NCBI GenBank assembly: GCA_964459305.1
Contig: CAYWNA010000149.1
Location: 1 to 32,460, forward strand
Direction: 5' to 3'
DNA length: 32,460 nucleotides
DNA from: CAYWNA01 sp964459305
GTDB taxonomy: Bacteria; Planctomycetota; Planctomycetia; Pirellulales; Pirellulaceae
In this document: in pieces, positions 1-7,585 of the stretch
How the letters are laid out: each line of letters starts with the position of its first letter
Numbering within the stretch: position 1 is the first letter of the stretch
The notes under the pieces: model-generated
Databases searched by the model: none
What the model was told of the DNA's origin: nothing
The model's input: only the letters and a program-made list of their open reading frames with translations
Made by a program: the position numbers and the translations under genes

Positions 1-241
1 CCCTGGAACATGTCGCCATCCCGTTTGGCAGAGCTACGAAGTTCGCCCAACAGCGCAGCTTCCCCGGACACTTCCTAGCACACTTCGTCATCGCCCCGCC
101 CGACCCCAAGCCTACCAAGCCACTCAAAACAACAGGTCAATCTCCCTGGCCTAGCTCTCGCCGCTGCGTCAATCATCCCAGCCCTCCGGCGAATATTTAC
201 CGTTCGTGTTTTTTGACCGCACGGCCTTTTCTTCTCCGCAG
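1..241. other. Window edge, no convincing gene
   Basis: No reading frame here has protein-like composition; the short open frames are rich in Arg/Gly/Ala, as expected from chance frames in GC-rich DNA. It lies downstream of the minus-strand RHS operon and may hold its 3' untranslated end. I found no strong terminator followed by a T-run on the minus strand. Confidence 0.5.
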
Positions 242-847
242 TTACCACCAACGAACCACGTATGCGAAGGATCCAGATACCACACGGCGTCTGACCGAAC
301 GGCCTGTCATGCACGAAACCTCGTCGGCGACAGCCGCTAACGCAGCAAAGACTGATTCTCGTTGTTCGTGAAGTGTCTTGATTCCACAGACAACGAAGGG
401 CCGGCGGCTGTGCCGCAGGCTAAGGGCGACCCATCCGCCAGCTTGATTTCGTGTAGTGAGCAGATCGATATACAGGATCTGGTCGAACGGCAGCTGACGA
501 CTGAATCCTGGGACGTTTCGAAGTACGCAGGTTCTCGAATCCCTCTGAAATTCCCATTGCCGAGGGAACGCCGCCTGCAGTGTCGCAACTGCGGCACCAA
601 CAGTAGTGAGCAACGTTACCAGCAGTAGCGCAATTGCGAAACACGCTGCGATTGGGTTGCCATCGATCATTTCGCACACGAGCCCAACCGCGAGGGCGGC
701 ACACAGCAGAAACCCCATGGAAACTGTGCCGAAGACACAGGCAAGGAAAAAAAGAGGGCCGGAGCTCACAATGTACGTGTTTGGTCTTGCCTGCCAGCAA
801 GCCAAACGCGAACCAGGATGCAGAACACGTCTTGTTTCTGTGACCAA
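242..847 (-). CDS. Small two-helix membrane protein downstream of RHS gene
   Basis: Protein of about 201 residues that I cannot assign to a named family. Two hydrophobic stretches, about residues 31-57 and 66-92, look like transmembrane helices. They are followed by a soluble tail of about 105 residues with alternating hydrophobic and charged residues (FPRQWEFQRDSRTCVLRN, then PFDQILYIDL), like the membrane-anchored PH-like or DUF domains of many small bacterial membrane proteins. The start is uncertain: the frame is open back to a stop at 914-916 and holds no ATG or GTG, so TTG at 847 is the first usable start and has no clear ribosome-binding site. It begins 71 bp after the RHS stop and is probably co-transcribed. 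Its place just after a polymorphic RHS C-terminus is where an immunity gene would sit; that role is inference only. Confidence 0.55.
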   Translation of the reverse strand: MVTETRRVLHPGSRLACWQARPNTYIVSSGPLFFLACVFGTVSMGFLLCAALAVGLVCEMIDGNPIAACFAIALLLVTLLTTVGAAVATLQAAFPRQWEFQRDSRTCVLRNVPGFSRQLPFDQILYIDLLTTRNQAGGWVALSLRHSRRPFVVCGIKTLHEQRESVFAALAAVADEVSCMTGRSVRRRVVSGSFAYVVRWW

Positions 848-918
848 CTGAGCACCATATCGGGAGGAACCCGGATCTACTCCAGCATTCGGCCGCCCGT
901 CGAACGCATTGCCCTATT

Positions 919-3900
919 CTAACCACAGAAATCGAACAGACCAGGCCTCACACCGAAATCATCTGCAAGATCGAGACAGGCTTTCAGGCCTGGCGGACAT
1001 AACTCGTTTCCGATTCCCTGTCCACCCATCGTTTGCGATATGACATAGAAGAAAAACTCGAACATCCCAAAAAGAATATCTCTGTCCATGTTAGGTAGTC
1101 GTATGAGGATGCTGGCCAAATCGATGATGCAGCTTCCCGCTGCTGCTCCGATCTCTGCCCAGGTGAGGCACCCCGCGCACCATTCTGCGGTAACGCCAAA
1201 GATGTCGCAGGCGCAATCAAAACCCGACAAGATTCCCTGAATGATCTGGCCGATAGGAGGAGTCAACGCCTGCAGGAATGGCATGACCAGACCCGCAATT
1301 GAGTCGATCGTCGTGATAATGAAACAGAAACAAGACGTCCAACGGCTTTCGACAAATCCACACACCGCGTTTCTGACCCACAACCCGTCGGGATCTGCGA
1401 ACTTCAGCGGGTTGCAGTTTGCATACGTATACAGGGCAGGACCGGCAAGCAGACCGATAGGATCTCGCTGCAGCCACCCGCCCAACGCAGAAATGTAGAC
1501 CCTATTTCGCACATGGAGCAAGCCCACGCCGACATCGTACCGATAGCCTGCAAAGCGGACCTCCCAGGCAAAGCTTGACACCGCTCGCGAGGAGAAGGAC
1601 GGCGCCAGGACCATTGATGAGCCGAATGCGTCATACTCAAACCGCTCCTCCACCGTAGCTGCAGAATCCACAAGTCCTGTAACATTCCAATTCGCATCCT
1701 GCATCCCGTACAGCCGCTCATCGAGCGCACCATTCCCTGTCGTGTCACAATCGCGCAGAATGATATCATCCACATACCGCAGCCCCCACAGGAATTGGCG
1801 ATTGGGATTGGACGAACTATCCACCCGTTCCTCAACCACCTGCCACTTCGCTGGATCCGTATAGTAGAAGTGCCGGGTCTCGTCGAGCGATCCTGACACG
1901 TACGTCTTCTTCACCGAGCGACGCTTCGCGCCGTCGTACTCGTATTCCGCAACCTTGTCGGATCCCTGTTCGATTTTGACAAGCCGGTTCCAAGCGTCGT
2001 AAGTGGCGCTGAAGGACGTTGTTCGATCGGCTGGCTTGGGGATCGTGGTCATGTTGCCGGAGCGGCTATATACGGGAGTGACCCATGAGGGACCAACGGT
2101 TTCTGCAATGTCGCTGATCTCGTTCACCTTGTTCGCCGTGCGTTGCTGGTTCAGATCCCATGTTGCGTCGCCGTCGTCATCCTCACGAAAACTGAGCCAG
2201 TTGCCGGTGGCGTCCAGTGCCCAATCTTGTGCGAATTGGAGGTTGCTCACCGCGTCCTTCAGGGCGTTCAAATCCCCGCGATCCATTGTCTTGAGGCGAT
2301 CGATCAGATCGTAATCGTAGAGTTCATCGAAGGATTTGCCATTGGCGGCGGCAACCGTGTTCTCGCGCCAGATACGGCTTCCTTTCCGGTCGTAGCCGTA
2401 CTTGATGCGGTCGACATCCGTGCTGCTGCCGTAGTCGTACCAATAGCAGTCTTTCACGCGTCCAAAGCGATCCAAACCTCGATAGATGTCTCCCGTGTCG
2501 GGATCGTTGCCGCCCGCCGTGCCGACGAGGGTGTACCGGATGTCGGGTTCGGTGTAGTCTACTTCGACGATAACGCCCTCACCCCGGCCCTCTCCCAAGG
2601 TGGGAGAGGGAGAACCGGCGCCCAGGTATGAATAGTCGGCCAGGTGCGTCGATCCGGCGTCGTCGTCGATGATGGAGCCGATCCGGCTGAGGGCATCGTT
2701 TGTGCTGCCCGAAGTGCCATAGTCGTACGTGATCACGCGGCCGTCCGGATAAGTGATCGTGGTCGGACGGACGGTGTTGCTCCCGCCGTCCGCGTAGCCG
2801 TACTGGACTTTGGGCGAAGTTGAAGTATTCACGGTGCCACCGTGGGCTTGGTAATCCACCGCAATCTGGCCAAAGTCATTGTACGCGAATTGGACTTCGT
2901 TGACCACGCTGCCGGAGCCAACCGTTTCGCTGTTCCAGCTTGTGACTTTTTCTCGCATGCCCCGTACTTCGAAACTTGATGAAATGCGTCGGACGCACCC
3001 ATCTACACCCGTGCCTAGAGTCGTGGCGCGGTCCTCGGTTTGACGGCCGAGCTTGTCGTAGTCGAAGGCATGGGCCGTCTCATTCTGGTCTTTGATCTCC
3101 GTCACCTCGCCTTGGCGGTTGTATTTGAATTCGATCCGGTCATAGGTGTCGTCCGGACCGTTCCCCAGCGGATTTGCCACGTCGTCGCTGTCGGGGTAGA
3201 TTTCGGCACGTTTCAGCAGGGTGCTGGCGATGCCGCTGTCGGAAGTCGTCGTGCCGTAGACGTATTTGGTCGTTTGATTCCCGGTGAAGGAGTTGACCGC
3301 CGTGATTTCGGAGACCTTCCCATCGGCGTTGTAGGCGGTGAGCACGGTGACATTCGCGTCGTCCGGTTCGAGGTCGCCGGAGGAACTGCTGCTGGAACTG
3401 CTCGTTTCTACATAGTTGAGCACCTGCTTGGTCTGTCTCCCCGCCGCATCGTACTCGAAGCACGTCTTGATCCCTCCAGGGTTCGTCCGAGATGCGAGCC
3501 GGCCCGCGGAATTGTAGCTCATGCTTGTCACTAGGACGGTGTCACTGCGATCCGGAATCGTGTTTGGACGTGTCAGGCTCGATCCGCCGTTGGTGCCGTA
3601 ATTTGCCGTGCCGATTGTTCGGCCGATTGGATCATGCCACACGACCGCGTATGTGATGCGAGCTTTTGGCTGGACGCCAGACGGACCATTCAACTCGCCC
3701 GTGCCCGTCGCGTTGTGGTAGCGTTGACGTTTGGCCGTTTGAGTTGCGTTGCTTGCTGCATCGTAGGTGATTTCCGTCTGTTCCAGGATCGTGTCACCCG
3801 CGACGCTGCTTGCATCGGCGTACGCGGTTTCATCGATGTCGAAGCCGTGGTAACGCCTGGTGCGGCGACCGAGACCATCGAAGACCGTTTTGGTGAATCG

Positions 3901-6900
3901 TTTCGATCCCGCAGGCAGTTTTTTGATGACATTGCCCGCGGCGTCGAACCACGTGTTGTCGGCCAGCGAATTGCCCACGGCGCCAGTGGAAGGGTCAACG
4001 CCATACCGAAGCGTTTGAAACACCCGGCCGCGATCATCATACTTGGCGGTGCTTCGCGCGACCAGATTGCCATTGGCCGTCGTGGCGTACCGTTCGTTTG
4101 TCGTGGTGCGGTCGAGGTTGTCGTAGTAGGTCTTTTCGTAGTAATCGATTTCGCCGTCGGTGTCGGTGCGGCGATTGCGCCAATCGTAGGTGTGGCTGGT
4201 TTCGCGTGTCGTGGTGGCGTCGACGTGTTGGGTCTGTTTGGTCAGGTTGTTGTCGCCGCCGTCATTCCCGCTGTCGTGCTCGTTTTCGGTGACGAGCACC
4301 ATGTTGTTGCCGGTCGCTCCGCCGCCGGTGGGATCGGCACTCGTAGCGCCGGTGTCGTCCGTGCCGACGTAGACCTTGGTGGGGTTGCCGCGTACGTCGA
4401 AGACCGTGAAGCTGATCGTGCCACCGGGGGTCTCTTGACGGTTCATGATGCCGCTGGTGTTGTATTTGAAATCGGTGTGGTCGTAGTTCGTGCCTTCGTC
4501 ACCTTCGCCACTTTCGGGAATCTTGTGGTACACGTGCGTTGAGGATAGCCGGCAGCATTCGGTGTATTGGCGCGTGGTCCAGGCCACGTAGGACGATTGG
4601 GCGAAGGTGTCGCTGGCCTGCAGTTTGCCGCTGGTGGACGCGCGGGTGGCCCCAATCTCCTCCACCACATTGTCGGCTTCGTTGAGCTTGGTGATGGATA
4701 CCGGATTGATCAGCGTGTAGGTGTCGTACTCTTCGCCCGTGGCATAACCCTGGCCGGATCGGACTTCCCGTGGCTCGGTCGGGAGACCGGCCACAGCGTC
4801 CTTGTAGATGGTCCAGGTGGCACGGCGCACGCTGGTCGCCACGCCGTCGAGATCGACGGTATGGATGGGGCCGAGCGTCTGCGTGGTGCGGCCTTGGTCG
4901 TCGTGTTCGAAGTCGGTCACGATGTGCAATCCGCCGCCGGTGGGCGTTTCCCAGCCGGTCGGTTCGTCGGTCACTTGCGAGGTATCCACGTCCTGGATCA
5001 TCTGAGTGATGGCGCCGGTGACGATGTCGTACTTGTAGCGCGTGATGAAGCCCCGCTCATCCATGGTCCAGGTCAGGTTGCCGTGCTGGTCGAAGTACTC
5101 GCGGCGTGTGTCGGTCTGGCCGGAACCGTTCTGATCGGCCGGGACGGCGGGAAGTGTGGTCACTTTCTCTTGGACCTGGCACGTGTCGGGGTAGAACGTG
5201 TATGAGTAGGTCGTGACGATCTTCTTGGTTTGATCCGTGTCGGATGGATAAACTGTCTCTTTCGAGGTGAACCACGCCGCCGGGTCGCAGGCCCCACCGG
5301 ACGATGAGGAACTGGACGATGAACCCGACGAGCCATCGATAGGCCGCGAAACGTATTCGTACTCGCGCAGCTTGATCGGCGTACCGGATTCGCCGTTCTG
5401 GATCTTCTCGCCGCTCAGGTAGCCGCTGCACATGTGATACTCGTACGTGTGGATCAGCCCGTCGCTGTTCTTCAAATACTGATAGCTGCCGCCGGTCTCG
5501 TTCAGAAGATCGGCTTTGGTGTCGTCATAGCCACTGATGGCCGACGGGTTGGCGTGCAAGATGACTTGGGCCGAGTCGTTGTACTTCCAAAACTCGCACC
5601 ACTCGTCACTGCCGGACTTGAGCACGCGTAGCATCGTCTGCCCGGCGTAGTTCGAGTAGACGATGTTTTGGGCACCGCTGGGCAGCGTCTCGGTCGTCTT
5701 GCACTTCCAACTGTTGTAGCCGTCCGCGTTCTCGCTCTCTTCGTAGCTGAACAGGTACGTTTGCGAGCCGCCGTTGACCGTCTCCTTGGTGACGCGCCGC
5801 CCGGCGTCGTATTCGAAATACTTGTCCGCATATTCGGCCACCTTCGAATCGCTCGCCGTCAGCGGGTCGGTGACGTTGGGATCCGCCTCCAGCCGTTCGT
5901 ACGCCTCCAGATTGATGACGTATTTCAGCAGCCGGGCCTCAAGATAGCCGCCCGAGCTGGAAGAAGAGGAAGAACTTCCCGCGGGGAATTCCTTGTAATA
6001 CCGGTACATCATTGTGCCGGTGTCTTTCCACTGGTCGTCTTCCCAGACCTTGGTGGTGACGGTCTTCAGGTCTTCCATCTCGCCGTGTTGTTCACCGAAC
6101 TCGTAGTACGTGTATTCGGCCCGCGAGACGTTCTGCCATTCGCCCGCGCCGACCTTGCGGCGCAGCGTGACGCGTTCCAGCAGCGCGTCGCCGGCCAGCG
6201 TCTGGTATTCGTACAGATACTGTTCGACCGTCGTCGTGCCGCCGGTGGTGTAGGTACGTTCCACTTCGGTGAAGTTGTACCCGTTGGCGTGGAGATCCTT
6301 GACTTCGACCTTGTTCCCGGCCGGATCTACGTGCTGTTGGAACATGCCGGTGACGTCATCGAACTCGATGTAGGAACCGTCGAGGTTCACGAAACGGAAC
6401 ACCTGGCCGGCCACATCGTGGATCAACGATTCACTGACGAAGTCGCCGACGTAGTCGTCGCCGGTTTTCGTGAACCAATACGCTGTGTTGGCGGGTCCTT
6501 GGACCACGACCTTGTCGCCGTACAACTTGACCACAAACGGCCACTGTTCGACATGCCAGTTGAAGCCGTGCCCGAGCGATTCGTTGTGCGATTGCCGGCT
6601 CGCAAAGCTGCGCGTGTGTCCCCAAGGTACGCCAAAGCCGTCCGATGCGATGTCCACCGCGCTGACGGCGATCTCACCCGTGGCGTAACGAACGGGTGAC
6701 TTGCTGAACACGGGCGGGAAACAGGGCGCCCAACCACTGCAGCCCGGCGACGGTCCGCCGTCGTCTTCCGGACAGCATTTCTTCTTTGATGCACCATCAG
6801 CGAATATGCCGCCACCGCGTCCTCTCATGATGCCGCCACCGCTGAAATTCGCAGTTACTCCGCCGCGGGTCGGTCCGCCGGGCAGACCTGGAGGATAACC

Positions 6901-7497
6901 CCGTCCGCCACGGAGTGTATTTCCTCCGCCTCCGGAGCCGCCAACCGGTCCGGAAAAACCGCCGGACGCAGGGTTCGACGTGGGTTGTGGACAACAGTCT
7001 TTGGGAGTTTCCGGCTTACACGGCGGAGGCGCCCACGGCGGCACCGCCGTGGCGACCGGAACGCCCTCATAGATATGCACCGTTTCGTAAGCCCCCGAGG
7101 GTGCTGAGCACTGGCAGCAAGCCTCGTCGACGTTGAAGCTGGATGTCGCGACCAAAGATCCCGGACAGCCCGTGTTTGGTACGGTATCGGATCCACTGTC
7201 GCAAGTGCCATAACTCCAGTCAAAACTGATTTGGTCCACTCCATCCTCGAAGCCGTCGATTGCGGCGCTTGCCTGCAGATAACTCGTCGGCCCAGCCGGG
7301 GAACTGCTGCCGGAACTGACCCAGCGTGAGCCATCCCAAGTTAAGACGATGGTACCATCCAGGTTTTCGCAACCCGGGTTGGCGCCGAGGGTGGTGAACG
7401 TGAGCTTGGTTCCCACGCAATATTGACATTCCTGCAGGAAACGACCGCTAGGACAATCCGCACCACTGCTACTGCTACTACTACTGCTGCTGGACAT
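919..7497 (-). CDS. Giant RHS/YD-repeat protein with poly-serine tracts
   Basis: Protein of 2192 residues. The frame is open upstream to 7668, but the ATG at 7497 is preceded by AAGGAAA at proper spacing and clears the upstream gene, so it is the likely start. The N-terminus is ten serines, then a Cys-containing region, a Gly-rich linker and a dicysteine CCPEDDGG segment. PVRYATGEI opens the RHS domain. Many YD-type repeats follow (for example YDNLDRTTTNE, YDGLGRRTRRY-like) up to the RHS-associated core (RYDVGVGLLHVRNR, RDPIGL, NPLKFADPDGL). The last ~150 residues are a hydrophobic, Cys-rich, lineage-specific tail. Further runs of eight serines, flanked by Gly, lie at about 5954-5977, 5301-5324 and 3379-3402. 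RHS proteins form large beta-cocoon shells, usually exported or cell-surface, often carrying a C-terminal toxin. No classical signal peptide is seen. The export route and activity of the tail are unknown. A palindromic repeat is embedded in frame at about 2576-2612. Confidence 0.9.
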   Translation of the reverse strand: MSSSSSSSSSSGADCPSGRFLQECQYCVGTKLTFTTLGANPGCENLDGTIVLTWDGSRWVSSGSSSPAGPTSYLQASAAIDGFEDGVDQISFDWSYGTCDSGSDTVPNTGCPGSLVATSSFNVDEACCQCSAPSGAYETVHIYEGVPVATAVPPWAPPPCKPETPKDCCPQPTSNPASGGFSGPVGGSGGGGNTLRGGRGYPPGLPGGPTRGGVTANFSGGGIMRGRGGGIFADGASKKKCCPEDDGGPSPGCSGWAPCFPPVFSKSPVRYATGEIAVSAVDIASDGFGVPWGHTRSFASRQSHNESLGHGFNWHVEQWPFVVKLYGDKVVVQGPANTAYWFTKTGDDYVGDFVSESLIHDVAGQVFRFVNLDGSYIEFDDVTGMFQQHVDPAGNKVEVKDLHANGYNFTEVERTYTTGGTTTVEQYLYEYQTLAGDALLERVTLRRKVGAGEWQNVSRAEYTYYEFGEQHGEMEDLKTVTTKVWEDDQWKDTGTMMYRYYKEFPAGSSSSSSSSGGYLEARLLKYVINLEAYERLEADPNVTDPLTASDSKVAEYADKYFEYDAGRRVTKETVNGGSQTYLFSYEESENADGYNSWKCKTTETLPSGAQNIVYSNYAGQTMLRVLKSGSDEWCEFWKYNDSAQVILHANPSAISGYDDTKADLLNETGGSYQYLKNSDGLIHTYEYHMCSGYLSGEKIQNGESGTPIKLREYEYVSRPIDGSSGSSSSSSSSGGACDPAAWFTSKETVYPSDTDQTKKIVTTYSYTFYPDTCQVQEKVTTLPAVPADQNGSGQTDTRREYFDQHGNLTWTMDERGFITRYKYDIVTGAITQMIQDVDTSQVTDEPTGWETPTGGGLHIVTDFEHDDQGRTTQTLGPIHTVDLDGVATSVRRATWTIYKDAVAGLPTEPREVRSGQGYATGEEYDTYTLINPVSITKLNEADNVVEEIGATRASTSGKLQASDTFAQSSYVAWTTRQYTECCRLSSTHVYHKIPESGEGDEGTNYDHTDFKYNTSGIMNRQETPGGTISFTVFDVRGNPTKVYVGTDDTGATSADPTGGGATGNNMVLVTENEHDSGNDGGDNNLTKQTQHVDATTTRETSHTYDWRNRRTDTDGEIDYYEKTYYDNLDRTTTNERYATTANGNLVARSTAKYDDRGRVFQTLRYGVDPSTGAVGNSLADNTWFDAAGNVIKKLPAGSKRFTKTVFDGLGRRTRRYHGFDIDETAYADASSVAGDTILEQTEITYDAASNATQTAKRQRYHNATGTGELNGPSGVQPKARITYAVVWHDPIGRTIGTANYGTNGGSSLTRPNTIPDRSDTVLVTSMSYNSAGRLASRTNPGGIKTCFEYDAAGRQTKQVLNYVETSSSSSSSSGDLEPDDANVTVLTAYNADGKVSEITAVNSFTGNQTTKYVYGTTTSDSGIASTLLKRAEIYPDSDDVANPLGNGPDDTYDRIEFKYNRQGEVTEIKDQNETAHAFDYDKLGRQTEDRATTLGTGVDGCVRRISSSFEVRGMREKVTSWNSETVGSGSVVNEVQFAYNDFGQIAVDYQAHGGTVNTSTSPKVQYGYADGGSNTVRPTTITYPDGRVITYDYGTSGSTNDALSRIGSIIDDDAGSTHLADYSYLGAGSPSPTLGEGRGEGVIVEVDYTEPDIRYTLVGTAGGNDPDTGDIYRGLDRFGRVKDCYWYDYGSSTDVDRIKYGYDRKGSRIWRENTVAAANGKSFDELYDYDLIDRLKTMDRGDLNALKDAVSNLQFAQDWALDATGNWLSFREDDDGDATWDLNQQRTANKVNEISDIAETVGPSWVTPVYSRSGNMTTIPKPADRTTSFSATYDAWNRLVKIEQGSDKVAEYEYDGAKRRSVKKTYVSGSLDETRHFYYTDPAKWQVVEERVDSSSNPNRQFLWGLRYVDDIILRDCDTTGNGALDERLYGMQDANWNVTGLVDSAATVEERFEYDAFGSSMVLAPSFSSRAVSSFAWEVRFAGYRYDVGVGLLHVRNRVYISALGGWLQRDPIGLLAGPALYTYANCNPLKFADPDGLWVRNAVCGFVESRWTSCFCFIITTIDSIAGLVMPFLQALTPPIGQIIQGILSGFDCACDIFGVTAEWCAGCLTWAEIGAAAGSCIIDLASILIRLPNMDRDILFGMFEFFFYVISQTMGGQGIGNELCPPGLKACLDLADDFGVRPGLFDFCG
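2576..2612. repeat. Palindromic repeat embedded in frame in RHS gene
   Basis: CCCTCTCCCA (2588-2597), a 3-nt spacer and TGGGAGAGGG (2601-2610) form a perfect 10-bp inverted repeat, preceded by CCCTCACCCCGG. It is translated on the minus strand as SPSPTLGEGRGEG, which does not resemble the surrounding YD repeats. From memory, very similar elements are scattered through many bacterial genomes, often seen as the peptides LTPTLSQ or SPTLGEG. Confidence 0.75.
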
Positions 7498-7585
7498 ATC
7501 GATTTCCTTTTTTTTCAGTGACCGATATTGCTTTGTTGGGTTGTCGCCTGTCGAGTCCTTTCTTCCCGGAGCGGCATGACTCTTG

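Noticed and set aside
5668..6699. Long plus-strand frame of 343 codons across the RHS gene
   Set aside because: Antisense shadow of the RHS gene; composition rich in Arg/Val/Gly with no family signature, and RHS motifs lie on the minus strand.
7465..7494. Repetitive triplets as a microsatellite or CRISPR-like repeat
   Set aside because: They encode an in-frame poly-Ser tract and lack repeat-spacer structure.
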